A stretch of DNA of 64,000 bases from Poriferisodalis sp965215815 (GTDB taxonomy: Bacteria > Actinomycetota > Acidimicrobiia > Acidimicrobiales > Poriferisodalaceae). A program made the translations under genes and the position numbers. Under the pieces are notes generated by a model. That model had not been told where the DNA came from. It was given only the letters and a program-made list of their open reading frames with translations, and searched no databases. Shown piece by piece: positions 33,407-41,993 of this stretch (its first letter is position 1; every line of letters starts with the position of its first letter). The DNA is taken from positions 186,001 to 250,000 of the forward strand of contig NZ_CBDCEO010000013.1 of NCBI RefSeq assembly GCF_965215815.1, in the 5' to 3' direction.

Positions 33407-34651
33407 GTGGCTGCCGCGCAGAATTCCGGCGATTCGAGATTTGCAAAGATTGCAAACACAACAAATGCTGCAAAGCTGACAAATCTCACAAAACTGCTGC
33501 GAGTGGATCCCGAGTACGCTGAGTCCGTGGCCAAGAACAACCCGTTCTCGCCGACTTTCGGCACCTCGCCTCCTGCACTGGCAGGGCGAGACGCAATCTT
33601 GGAAGACCTCGACGAGGCGTTCGAGACTGGACCGTCACACCCGGACTACACCGTGTTGTTCATCGGCATTCGCGGCACCGGCAAGACGGTGATGCTCAAT
33701 GCAGCCGAGGACATGGTCCGCAAGCGAGGCTGGCTCGTGGTCGCTGAACAAGGCAACCCCAGCGGCCTCATTGAACGCCTGCGAGATGGCGCCGCACGTT
33801 TGCTCGCCGAGTTCGACAGCGAGCCTTCGCGCCGTGTCAGCGGGCTGCAGGCGGACGGTGTGGGCATCGCCTTCGAGCACCGCTCCTCGTCGCAAGGACC
33901 GCAGGACCTTCGCAGCATTCTCGGCAGCCTCGGCGACCGGCTCGCGCAGACTGGCAGCGGTTTGCTCATCACCGTTGACGAGTTGCATGCGGCCGATGTC
34001 GGCGAAGTGCGCGAACTCGGCGGCATCCTCCAGCATGTCACTCGCCGCGAGGGCCGACCCATCGCTTTCGCCGGTGCAGCACTGCCGTACATCGAGGACG
34101 AGCTCTTACAGGGCCAGCTGGCCACATTCCTGCAGCGGTGCTCCCGCTACGACATCGGCCCGCTCGATGCCGCCGCTACGCGGAACGCCCTTGAGATTCC
34201 GATGAGCCGGTCGGCGGCGACGATCGAGGACCATGCCCTCGGGCGCGCCGTCGAGGCCGCCAACGGATACCCGTTCATGGTGCAACTCATCGGCTTCTAT
34301 ACGTGGAAAGCCGTCCACGATCCAGCGGCAGGGATCAATGACGCCGACTTCACAGTCGGCATCAACCGCGCCGAGAGCAGGATCGGCCGCCTGGTCATTG
34401 CACCGACGTGGAACGAACTCTCCAACACGGATCGGCGTTTCCTTGCGGCCATGACCGAGGACACCGGCGATTCCACGCTCGACGCCATTGCACAACGAAT
34501 GGGCGTCTCCACCAACTACGCCCACGTCTACCGGCGCCGGCTGGAGCGCGCCGGCATGATCGTGACCACCGCGAGGAACACCGTCGCGTTCGGGTACCCC
34601 ACTGCAAGGGCCTGGGTATCGCAGCGCACCGTGCAGGTCCCGCCGCAATAG
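33407..34651 (+). CDS. Orphan AAA-type ATPase with a C-terminal winged-helix domain
   Basis: A P-loop ATPase of up to 414 residues. Walker A is IGIRGTGKTVML and Walker B is GLLITVDELHAAD. A sensor-like IAFAGAALPYIED and a helical lid follow. The C-terminal ~80 residues look like a winged helix (STLDAIAQRMGVSTNYAHVY, RRRLERAGMIVTTARNTVAF), so DNA or partner binding is likely. It resembles the archaeal-type/AAA_16 ATPases seen in regulators and some defence or toxin systems. The start is uncertain: GTG 33407 has GAGAG upstream and includes a 3-residue periodic stretch (FAKIANTTNAAKLTNLTKLL), while GTG 33527 (VAKNNPFSPTFG) would leave that DNA as a 5' leader. No partner gene is adjacent. Function unknown. 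Confidence 0.82.
   Translation: MAAAQNSGDSRFAKIANTTNAAKLTNLTKLLRVDPEYAESVAKNNPFSPTFGTSPPALAGRDAILEDLDEAFETGPSHPDYTVLFIGIRGTGKTVMLNAAEDMVRKRGWLVVAEQGNPSGLIERLRDGAARLLAEFDSEPSRRVSGLQADGVGIAFEHRSSSQGPQDLRSILGSLGDRLAQTGSGLLITVDELHAADVGEVRELGGILQHVTRREGRPIAFAGAALPYIEDELLQGQLATFLQRCSRYDIGPLDAAATRNALEIPMSRSAATIEDHALGRAVEAANGYPFMVQLIGFYTWKAVHDPAAGINDADFTVGINRAESRIGRLVIAPTWNELSNTDRRFLAAMTEDTGDSTLDAIAQRMGVSTNYAHVYRRRLERAGMIVTTARNTVAFGYPTARAWVSQRTVQVPPQ
33441..33494. repeat. Six 9-bp degenerate tandem units with invariant CAAA
   Basis: TTGCAAAGA, TTGCAAACA, CAACAAATG, CTGCAAAGC, TGACAAATC, TCACAAAAC. CAAA is at the same place in all six and the rest varies. In the longer ATPase frame each unit encodes hydrophobic-(A/T)-(K/N). 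The stretch is strikingly AT-rich for this genome. Confidence 0.85.
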
Positions 34652-34788
34652 CGCACCGACGAGGCCGACCGGCAGTGCCGCTGCCAATGTTCGACCTCAG
34701 TGCCCGCATGATCGTTGCCGTACCGCCTCGATCAGAGCACTTCGTGTGGGGCGAAAAATGACCTTTGACCAGTAGTTTCAGGGAGAAG
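34652..34788. other. Intergenic region between convergent genes
   Basis: 137 bases between the ATPase and the small membrane-protein gene, which converge. No gene, and no clear hairpin with a U-run was found. Confidence 0.5.
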
Positions 34789-35037
34789 TCAGTTCCTGCG
34801 AAGTCCGCGGCGTGCGAGCACGCGAGCCGACGCATGGCCTGCGAGACCGGCCACGGCGCCATAGCCGGCCACGAGCAGGGTGTCGAATCCTCGCGCCAAG
34901 TTGTAGGGCGGGTAGAGGCTCGTAAGAGCAAGGAACGTTGTCGCGACGACGAGCATCATCACCCACCAATAGCGCCGCATCGCACGGGCCATGTCGGGAT
35001 TGGGCAGAAGGAACACCCGCCGCAGCGTCGAGTTCAT
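34789..35037 (-). CDS. Small predicted two-pass membrane protein
   Basis: An 82-residue protein of unknown family. It begins MNSTLRRVFLLPNPDMARAM, with hydrophobic segments YWWVMMLVVATTFLALTSL and FDTLLVAGYGAVAGLAGHA, and ends with a basic tail (RVLARRGLRRN). By the positive-inside rule both ends are likely cytoplasmic. It lies 28 bases downstream of selO on the same strand and may be co-transcribed. Confidence 0.6.
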   Translation of the reverse strand: MNSTLRRVFLLPNPDMARAMRRYWWVMMLVVATTFLALTSLYPPYNLARGFDTLLVAGYGAVAGLAGHASARVLARRGLRRN

Positions 35038-35065
35038 GACTGAAAATTAGACCTCGCTGAGAGCG

Positions 35066-36724
35066 TCAGGAACTGCAGGAGAGCTGGCTGCAGCCGACGC
35101 GGGTGCGCGCCCAGTCCGGACGCAGCGCCGCATAGGACTCCCGCTCGGGCTGGTCGTCGTAGGGGCGGCGCATGACTTCGAGCAATTCGCCGATGGCCTC
35201 GGGACGGCCCTCGGTGGCGCTGTCGATGGCCACCTGGGCCAAGTAGTTCCGCAGCACGTACTTCGGATTGACCCGGTTCATTGCCTCGGCCCTGGCCTGG
35301 TCGGCGATGCCCAGCGCCCGCAGCCGGGCTGCGTAGCCCTCGATGAACTCGCTCGTGGCTGAGCGGTGTTCGTCGGTCAACTCGGCGGGCCGGTAGTAGG
35401 CGTCGGCCATCGGGGCGATGCGTTCGGCCGGGTCGATGCCCTCGGCGGTAGCCACCGTGGCGAGGCGTCGCCAGAACACCGTCATGTCGGTTTCGACCAG
35501 TCGCAGCACCTCGAGCACTCCCGTGGCCAGCTCGCTGTCGGCATCGGAGTCGAGTCTCGGCAGGCCAAGCTTTCTGGCCATCATCGCCGACCACTTCTGC
35601 TCGAAGTACGGCACGTAGCCGTCGAGCGCCGCCTGCAGTCCTTCCGCCTCGCCGATCAGCGGGTACAGCGCGTTGGCGAGCTGCATGAGGTTCCACTGCG
35701 CGACCGCCGGCTGGGTGCCGAACCGGTAGCGCCGGTTGGCCGCGTCGGTGGTGTTGGGCGTCCAGTCGGGGTCGTAGTTGTCAACCCAGCCGTAGGGGCC
35801 GTAGTCGATGGTGAGGCCCAGGATCGACATGTTGTCGGTGTTCATCACGCCATGGACGAAGCCGACGCGCAGCCACTCGCAGACCATCTCCGCGGTGCTC
35901 CGCACGACCTCGTCGAAGAACTGCACGTATCGACCGGGTGCGGGCTCGCCCGCCAGATGGGAGAAATCGGCACCGATGACAAAGTCCGCCAGCGTGCGCA
36001 GCGTCTCGGCATCGCCCCGGGAGGCGAAGATCTCGAAGTTGCCGAAGCGCACGAACGAGGGCGCCACCCGGCATACGACCGCTCCTGGCTCAGGCGCCGG
36101 GTTGCCGTCATAGAGCATGTCGCGGATGACCATGTCACCGGTCCCCACCAGGCTGAGTGCCCGCGTGGTGGGCACGCCGAGGTGCGCCATGGCCTCGCTG
36201 CACAGAAACTCGCGTACCGAACTGCGCAGGACCGCCAGCCCGTCGGCCGTGCGGGAATACGGCGTCGGCCCGGCGCCCTTCAGCTGCAGGGTTTGATGCT
36301 GGCCGTTGCGGTCGACCATCTCGCCGAGCGCAATCGCCCTGCCGTCACCGAGCTGACCGGCCCACGAGCCGAATTGGTGCCCGCCATAGCAATGAGCGTG
36401 GGGGTCCATGCCGTCGAGCAGCGTGCTGCCGGCGAACACGGCGGCGAACCGGGGATCGCTCACCAGTTCGGGGTCGAACCCCAGCAGGTCGACCATCTCG
36501 GCGCTGTGCGCCAGCAGCTGCGGCGTGGGCGCCGGAGTTGGCGCGACCCGCGAGTAGCAGGCGCCAATCACCTGCCGGCGGTGGTTGACGGTGTCGGGAT
36601 CGGCCGGGAGCGAGGACGTGAACCGGTTGTCGAAGCGGACCTCGTCCAACGAGGAAATCGTCGCCCCTGGGCTAACCATCGGCTCCGCCCCTGGGCTAAC
36701 CATCGGCTCCGCCGATGTGCTCAC
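35066..36724 (-). CDS. selO: SelO/YdiU protein adenylyltransferase (AMPylase)
   Basis: A 552-residue pseudokinase-fold enzyme that transfers AMP to Ser/Thr/Tyr of target proteins. Family hallmarks are CYGGHQFGSWAGQLGDGRAI, LQLKGAGPTPYSRTADG, AVLRSSVREFLCSEAM, GVMNTDNMSILGLTIDYGPY (metal-binding Asp in DYGP) and NPKYVLRNYLAQVAI. The C-terminus CSQLSCSS has the cysteine arrangement typical of bacterial SelO, used in redox control. GTG 36724 overlaps the mrp stop (GTGA). Two 24-bp repeats encode AEPMVSPG twice, so internal ATGs at 36703 and 36679 are alternative starts. E. coli SelO modifies proteins in redox homeostasis. Confidence 0.95.
   Translation of the reverse strand: MSTSAEPMVSPGAEPMVSPGATISSLDEVRFDNRFTSSLPADPDTVNHRRQVIGACYSRVAPTPAPTPQLLAHSAEMVDLLGFDPELVSDPRFAAVFAGSTLLDGMDPHAHCYGGHQFGSWAGQLGDGRAIALGEMVDRNGQHQTLQLKGAGPTPYSRTADGLAVLRSSVREFLCSEAMAHLGVPTTRALSLVGTGDMVIRDMLYDGNPAPEPGAVVCRVAPSFVRFGNFEIFASRGDAETLRTLADFVIGADFSHLAGEPAPGRYVQFFDEVVRSTAEMVCEWLRVGFVHGVMNTDNMSILGLTIDYGPYGWVDNYDPDWTPNTTDAANRRYRFGTQPAVAQWNLMQLANALYPLIGEAEGLQAALDGYVPYFEQKWSAMMARKLGLPRLDSDADSELATGVLEVLRLVETDMTVFWRRLATVATAEGIDPAERIAPMADAYYRPAELTDEHRSATSEFIEGYAARLRALGIADQARAEAMNRVNPKYVLRNYLAQVAIDSATEGRPEAIGELLEVMRRPYDDQPERESYAALRPDWARTRVGCSQLSCSS
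36664..36711. repeat. Two tandem 24-bp repeats at the selO N-terminus
   Basis: cccctgggctaaccatcggctccg twice, identical, followed by the start of a third unit. Eight residues per unit, in frame, each with an ATG. Confidence 0.88.
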
Positions 36725-37905
36725 AGCAGCTTCAGACCTTCGTTGTAGCGACGGGTCGGCAGGTGTTCCTCGCAGAGCAGGCGCGCCATGTCCCGGAATA
36801 TGCCGGCGGTTTCGCTGTCGGGGTCGACAGCGGTGATCGGCATGCCTTCGTCTCCGCCCGCACGCAATTGCGGCACCAGCGGCACCTGACCGAGCAGTGG
36901 CACATCCATCTCATCGGCCAGGGCCTGGCCGCCACCCGCGCCGAACAGCTCGTAGCGCTTGCCGTCGTCACCGGTGAACCAGCTCATGTTCTCGATTACC
37001 GCCCGCACCTGCAGGTTGACACGCGAGGCCATGTGGGCGGCACGCTGGGCGACCTTCTGGGCAGCGGGCTGCGGTGTGGTCACCACCAGCAGCTCCGAGC
37101 GGGGCAGGAATTGCGCCAGCGACAGCGAGATGTCGCCGGTGCCGGGCGGCAGATCGATGAGCAGGTGGTCGGGATCGTCCCAAAAAACATCGGTGAGGAA
37201 CTGTTCAAGCGCCTTGTGCAGCATCGGGCCGCGCCAGATGACCGGTTGGTCCTCGCGGGCGAAGAAGCCCATCGACATGCACCGCACACCGTGCGCCTCG
37301 GTGGGCACCACCATCTGGTCGATCACGGTGGGGGGACGGTTCACGCCGAGCATCCGGGGAATGGAGAAACCCCACACATCGGCGTCGATGATCGCTGTGC
37401 GGGTGCCGCGTTGGGCCAGCGCGATCGCGAGATTGACCGTCACGCTGGACTTGCCGACACCGCCCTTGCCGCTGGCCACCAGCAGCACGCGGGTCTTGTT
37501 GCCAGCTTGGGCGAACGGCACCGACCGCCCCTCGGCGTGACCGTGACCTTCGTGGGTGCCCGCGGTGGCAGCAGGATCGCCGATGAGCTGAGCCCGCAGC
37601 GCCGATTGCTCGGCCTCGTCCATCACGGTGAATTCCACGACCACGTCGTCGATGCCCTCGAGCAGGCACCCGGCCTCGCTGACAGCGTGCGAGACGTGCC
37701 CGGCAGCGGGCCAATCGCGCGACGGCAGGGCGACCAGCACCTGTGCGGCACGCCCCGCGACGGCCGCAGCGCGCAGCATGCCCATCTGGCCGATGGGCCG
37801 GCGCAGCTCCGGGTCGATCACGCCGGCCACGGCTGCGGCCAGCTGCTGATCGGTGACGGTCGCTGCCCCGCTGTCGGTGGCTGAATTTCGGCGCTTGGCC
37901 CTCAC
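36721..37905 (-). CDS. mrp: Mrp/ApbC-type iron-sulfur carrier P-loop NTPase
   Basis: A 394-residue Mrp/NBP35-like ATPase that assembles and delivers Fe-S clusters. An N-terminal MIP18/DUF59-like domain (LAAAVAGVIDPELRRPIGQ) is followed by the deviant Walker A LLVASGKGGVGKSSVTVNLA, IIDADVWGFSIPRML, MGFFAREDQPVIWRGPM, Walker B LLIDLPPGTGDISLSLAQ and VIENMSWFTGDDGKRYELFG. The CxxC usual in some Mrp proteins is replaced by SWFTGDDG here. GTG 37905 is the best start; the frame continues open upstream but is Arg-rich noise. It is followed by selO with a 4-base overlap. Confidence 0.94.
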   Translation of the reverse strand: MRAKRRNSATDSGAATVTDQQLAAAVAGVIDPELRRPIGQMGMLRAAAVAGRAAQVLVALPSRDWPAAGHVSHAVSEAGCLLEGIDDVVVEFTVMDEAEQSALRAQLIGDPAATAGTHEGHGHAEGRSVPFAQAGNKTRVLLVASGKGGVGKSSVTVNLAIALAQRGTRTAIIDADVWGFSIPRMLGVNRPPTVIDQMVVPTEAHGVRCMSMGFFAREDQPVIWRGPMLHKALEQFLTDVFWDDPDHLLIDLPPGTGDISLSLAQFLPRSELLVVTTPQPAAQKVAQRAAHMASRVNLQVRAVIENMSWFTGDDGKRYELFGAGGGQALADEMDVPLLGQVPLVPQLRAGGDEGMPITAVDPDSETAGIFRDMARLLCEEHLPTRRYNEGLKLL

Positions 37906-38072
37906 TGGGTGCCCCCGACCGGTTGCGATGGATTGCCGCGTGGAGGCTGCACCGGCGTTGCAGCCGCGCCAGCGGCCCGCCTCGCACGCTACTGGCGCGA
38001 CCGTCGCCGACCGCAGCGGGCTCAGATGGTTGTGTGAATGGCGAACTCGTCTGCGGACATCAAATCGGTCGG
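37906..38072. other. Intergenic region between the ccm operon and mrp
   Basis: 167 bases between the ccmH/I stop and the mrp start on the minus strand. It contains no supported gene and no clear terminator. An mrp promoter is expected here but was not identified. Confidence 0.45.
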
Positions 38073-39278
38073 CTATTCCTGCTCGGCCTGCATTTCGGCG
38101 ATTGCGCTCTCGAGCACCGCAGCCATGGCGGGGGGCGGATTGCGCTGGAGCGCCGACTGGTAAAAGCCGATGGCGGCGGGCAGGTCGCGTTCGACAAAGC
38201 GGGCCGTGTAGCCGCGGAACACCCATGGATCGAACTCGCCTGGGTTGAGCGCCACCGCCGCATCGAGCGAGGCGATGCCCGCGGCGACTAGCTCGGGATC
38301 GGGGATGCGCACCAGCAGCCAGCCACGAAGGGCCAAGGCTTCGGTGTCGCTGGGATCTTCGGCCAGCACCCGGTCGAGATCAACCAGCGCCGATTTCAGG
38401 TCACAGCTGGCGGCAAGTGCATCGGTTGTCCCATCGGTGACGGACGAGTCCTGAGCTGACTGCGATTCGCAGCGGCGCAGGTGCAGGCGAGCAGACAGCA
38501 CGAGTGCGCCGCGCAGGTCGCGCTCGAGACGGAAGATCTCCTCCAGCGTGGCGCGGGACTCGTCGAGCTGGTTCGCAGCGAACTGTCGCTGAGCATCGAC
38601 CAGCAGCGAACGGGCCGAGCGGTCGATATCTCCCGAGATGGTCTCGCCCGACAGGCGCAGCCCGACCGAACGCGCCACCCCCACGCCAGCCAGCGCGCCA
38701 ACGAGCACGAGGGCGCCGACGGTGATGACCGAGACGAGACGCATTCGTCGTGTGCGCGGCTCGTCGCGTGAGGGTTGGAGCGTGGAGCTGGATCCGGCCC
38801 CGTCATCGGACGCCACCTCAGCAGCTGCCCGAGCCTTCCAGCGACGGGTTGTGACCCACAAGCCAGCCGCAGCCGCAGCGAACGCGGCCACCGGGAGCAC
38901 CCAAACCAGCGTGCCTACCCCCTCCCCTGGCGGCAGCGCGTTCACGTCATCGCCGTAGGCAGCGGCGAGGTCGGCCTGGATCTCGGAGTCGCTGCGACCG
39001 GCGTCCACCCAAAGATCGATCTGGCGCCGCATGGCAGCGGCGGCTGGCGCGTTCGACTCGAGCACGCTCTGGCCGTCGCAGACCGGGCAGAGCGTGGCTT
39101 GCTTGAGCTCGTAGGCGCGCTCGGCCTCCGTCGCAGGCGGACGTGACGCCGTAGCGGCGACCACAGCAGCGATGATCGCCACGGCGACAACAACGAGCCA
39201 GCCGATGCGCCGCATCCCGGGACCACGGTGCTGCGGCCGGGTCGGCGCGGCAGGCGGGGTGCCCTCTGGCGAGCTCAT
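38073..39278 (-). CDS. ccmH: CcmH/CcmI fusion: cytochrome c maturation thiol reductase and TPR protein
   Basis: A 401-residue membrane protein. After one N-terminal membrane segment (residues 26-43), the CcmH domain carries the redox motif LCPVCDGQSVLESNAP with C64 and C67, followed by a second membrane segment (VWVLPVAAFAAAAAGLWV). CcmH keeps apocytochrome CxxCH cysteines reduced. The C-terminal half has a third membrane segment and TPR-like helices (LEEIFRLERDLRGALVLSARL, DPSDTEALALRGWLL, FDPWVFRGYTARFVE) as in CcmI, the apocytochrome chaperone. Last gene of the ccm operon, eight bases after ccmG. Confidence 0.92.
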   Translation of the reverse strand: MSSPEGTPPAAPTRPQHRGPGMRRIGWLVVVAVAIIAAVVAATASRPPATEAERAYELKQATLCPVCDGQSVLESNAPAAAAMRRQIDLWVDAGRSDSEIQADLAAAYGDDVNALPPGEGVGTLVWVLPVAAFAAAAAGLWVTTRRWKARAAAEVASDDGAGSSSTLQPSRDEPRTRRMRLVSVITVGALVLVGALAGVGVARSVGLRLSGETISGDIDRSARSLLVDAQRQFAANQLDESRATLEEIFRLERDLRGALVLSARLHLRRCESQSAQDSSVTDGTTDALAASCDLKSALVDLDRVLAEDPSDTEALALRGWLLVRIPDPELVAAGIASLDAAVALNPGEFDPWVFRGYTARFVERDLPAAIGFYQSALQRNPPPAMAAVLESAIAEMQAEQE

Positions 39279-39285
39279 GGCGCGC

Positions 39286-40002
39286 TCACGAATCGGGCTG
39301 CGACGTCGCTGCGCCCTCGCCAGCGGAACCCAGCAGCAGCGCGATGACAGCGTCGGGATCGTCAGCGCTGATCTGACCCTGCCAGCGGGCCGCCACGATG
39401 CCCTCGGGCGTGATCAGGAACGACTCGGGCGGCCGCAGCACTCCGAACTCGACGGCCCATCGAGAATCGGGGTCGTCGACGACCGGCCAATTGCCTCCAA
39501 GGCGCTCATAGAACGCGACGGCGTCGTCGGTCCGGTCGCCGAACGGGACAGCAATCAAGGCGCCGTCATAGGGATGGCGGAAGACCCATTCGGCCAGTGC
39601 AGGGTGTTCGCGCTCGCACGGCACGCACCACGACGCAAAGAAGTTGACGAGCACCCACCGGGGCGACGCTGCGTCGATGTCGAAACGCGCCACGCCGTCG
39701 GGACCGATATGCACACCCGGCATCGCCTGCGCACCGCCGGCCTGCACGAACTGCTCCTGCGGCCAGAGCAGCTCGCCTCGAAGCGGTGGCACCAATTCGC
39801 CGATGAGCGGGCTTGCAGCCCGGATGCTGCCGCCGTCGGAGTCTCGCGTCGCCAGGAGCGCGATCAGGCCCGCTGCCGCCAGTCCGACGAGCACAGCCGT
39901 GATTCGAACCCAGGCTCGGCGGCGCGGCACCTCCTCGCTGCTTTCGCTGTCGAGGGGAGCTTGCGGCTCGGCGCTCGACATCCCTTCAGGCTCCAGCGTC
40001 AC
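39286..40002 (-). CDS. ccmG: CcmG/DsbE thioredoxin-like protein
   Basis: A 238-residue membrane-anchored thioredoxin. A single N-terminal membrane segment (ITAVLVGLAAAGLIALLA) precedes an extracytoplasmic domain with the redox motif NFFASWCVPCEREHPAL and the cis-Pro region LRPPESFLITPEGIV. It supplies electrons to CcmH/apocytochrome c. GTG 40002 overlaps the ccmF stop as GTGA and has GGGGAG nine bases upstream. An ATG at 39981 is an alternative. Confidence 0.94.
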   Translation of the reverse strand: MTLEPEGMSSAEPQAPLDSESSEEVPRRRAWVRITAVLVGLAAAGLIALLATRDSDGGSIRAASPLIGELVPPLRGELLWPQEQFVQAGGAQAMPGVHIGPDGVARFDIDAASPRWVLVNFFASWCVPCEREHPALAEWVFRHPYDGALIAVPFGDRTDDAVAFYERLGGNWPVVDDPDSRWAVEFGVLRPPESFLITPEGIVAARWQGQISADDPDAVIALLLGSAGEGAATSQPDS

Positions 40003-41993
40003 GAGCGGTGCTCCCCTGCAGCCGCAGCGGCTCGGTCCTGTGCAGAGTCGACGGTTAGGCGCGCACCGCCCCCGCGCGGCACCCGGTCCCGCGCTCCGAT
40101 GCGGGTCGGCACCAATGCCGCAGCAATACCCAGCGCAAGCACAGCGCCGCCCAGCCACATCCACGCCACCAGTGGCTTGATGAGCACACGCAGCGCCACC
40201 TCGCTGGTGCCCTCTTCGGGAATGGTCGCAAGCGACAGATACACGTCGTCGACCAGGCTCGTCGCCACCGACGGCGTCGAGATCGGCTGGCCGAATTCGG
40301 CGAAGCGCGTCACCGCAGGCTCGAAGGTGCCCCGGTCTTCCACGTCCACCCGCACCCGGACCACCCGGTTGCCGTTTTCGATCCTGTCGGTCAGGCCCAG
40401 GTAGGTGACTTCGTGGCCCGCGACCACGCCGGACTCGCCCGGCGACAGCGTGAACTCGCCTTCGGACCCGTATGCATTCGACGCGATGAAACCGAATGCG
40501 ATCACGCCAACGCCGATATGGGCGATCATGCCGCCGCCGGTGCGGCCGAGCAAGCCACGCCAGCCGTTGCGCCGCACGCCCAGCGATAACAGCCGCGTGG
40601 CGCTGCCGATCACGAATCCACCCAAGCCCAGCGCCAGCACCGGCCACAGACCGCGCGCACCGGCCCACAACGACAACACCATGGTCAGCGCGCCGATCGC
40701 AGCCGGCCACAGCATCCGCTTCGAACGCAGCTCAGCAGACGTGTCACGCCAATTCAGCGCCGGGGACAGGGCCATCAACCCGAGCAGTGCGATGCCCACC
40801 GGTGCCAGCATCCGATCGAAGTAGGGCCGCCCGACAGCCAACCGTTCCTGCGAGATCGCCTCGGCCAAGAGCGGGAACACCGTGCCGAGCAGCACCACGA
40901 ACGCCGCCACCGCAAACAGCAGGTTGTTCCCCAGGAACGACCCTTCCCGTGACCAGATCGATCCCAAGCTGGCGGGCTTTCGCAGCGCTTCGCCGCGCCA
41001 CGCCACCAGCACCACACCGGTAGCCACGATCACGGCGAAGAACGCCAGCAGCAACGGCCCCAGCGAGGACTCGCTGAACTCGTGCACCGATTCGAGCACG
41101 CCCGAGCGGGTCAGGAACGTGCCGAAGATCGTCAACGCAAACGTCACGATGAGCAACGACAGGTTCCACACACGCAGCATCTGGCGCCGCTGCTGGGTGA
41201 TGAGCGAGTGCACGAACGCTGTGGCGGTCAGCCACGGCAGCAGCGAGGCGTTCTCGACGGGATCCCACGCCCAGTACCCGCCCCAACCCAGGACCTCGTA
41301 CGACCACCAGGCGCCCAGCAGGATTCCCGTACCCAAGCTGCCCCATGCCACGAGCGTCCAGCGGCGTGTATCGGCCAGCCAGCGGCTGTCGAACCGTCCC
41401 GTGACGAGCGCAGCCACAGCGAACCCGAACGGCACGGTGAAGCCGACGTACCCGAGGTACAGCATCACCGGGTGAATGGCCATCAGCGGGTGATTGCGCA
41501 GCAGCGGATTCAAGCCGCCGCCATCTGCGGGAGGGTTGGCCAGCGTGGCGAACGGGTTCGCCGGGCCTGCGAGCAGTGCAAAGAAGAAGATGCAGACGCC
41601 CAACATCACCGCCAGCGCCCATGCCACCGTCGGTTCGGCAGTCCGGCCGCGGAATCTCCACGCGGCCGTGCCGACGTAGCCGCACAGCACCAGTGCCCAC
41701 AGCAGGATGGACCCTTCGAGCGCGCCCCAGAGTGTCGCCATCTTGTAAATGAACGGGGTGGCGATGGTGGAGTTGCGCGCCACGTAGGCGAGCGAGAAAT
41801 TGTCGCTGAGCAGCGCGAACTCCATCGAGCCAACGGCCAGCACGCAGCCCGCAGCCATTGCCGCGATCCACGCCAGCGCCCCGCGGCACCGCTCGGGCTG
41901 CTTAAGTGCTCTCGCAGCGACCAGCGTTCCGGCACCGCCAAGCGCGCTGACGAGGCCGACGGCCACGCCGAGCGTGCCCAGCACGGCGATCAC
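39999..41993 (-). CDS. ccmF: CcmF haem lyase subunit
   Basis: A 664-residue polytopic protein (about 14 membrane segments) that attaches haem to apocytochrome c in System I. The tryptophan-rich haem-handling motif is WGGYWAWDPVENASLLPWL, with GGLNPLLRNHPLMAIHPVML before it and LTRSGVLESVHEFSES after. The C-terminal part has a periplasmic domain (EFTLSPGESGVVAGHEVTYL) and a final membrane helix. GTG 41993 overlaps the ccmE stop as GTGA, with GAGG upstream, and was preferred over GTG 42017. Confidence 0.95.
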   Translation of the reverse strand: MIAVLGTLGVAVGLVSALGGAGTLVAARALKQPERCRGALAWIAAMAAGCVLAVGSMEFALLSDNFSLAYVARNSTIATPFIYKMATLWGALEGSILLWALVLCGYVGTAAWRFRGRTAEPTVAWALAVMLGVCIFFFALLAGPANPFATLANPPADGGGLNPLLRNHPLMAIHPVMLYLGYVGFTVPFGFAVAALVTGRFDSRWLADTRRWTLVAWGSLGTGILLGAWWSYEVLGWGGYWAWDPVENASLLPWLTATAFVHSLITQQRRQMLRVWNLSLLIVTFALTIFGTFLTRSGVLESVHEFSESSLGPLLLAFFAVIVATGVVLVAWRGEALRKPASLGSIWSREGSFLGNNLLFAVAAFVVLLGTVFPLLAEAISQERLAVGRPYFDRMLAPVGIALLGLMALSPALNWRDTSAELRSKRMLWPAAIGALTMVLSLWAGARGLWPVLALGLGGFVIGSATRLLSLGVRRNGWRGLLGRTGGGMIAHIGVGVIAFGFIASNAYGSEGEFTLSPGESGVVAGHEVTYLGLTDRIENGNRVVRVRVDVEDRGTFEPAVTRFAEFGQPISTPSVATSLVDDVYLSLATIPEEGTSEVALRVLIKPLVAWMWLGGAVLALGIAAALVPTRIGARDRVPRGGGARLTVDSAQDRAAAAAGEHRS

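Noticed and set aside
36950..37010. Mrp lacking a C-terminal CxxC as a degenerate protein
   Set aside because: All nucleotide-binding motifs are intact, and the CxxC is variable among Mrp/ApbC proteins.
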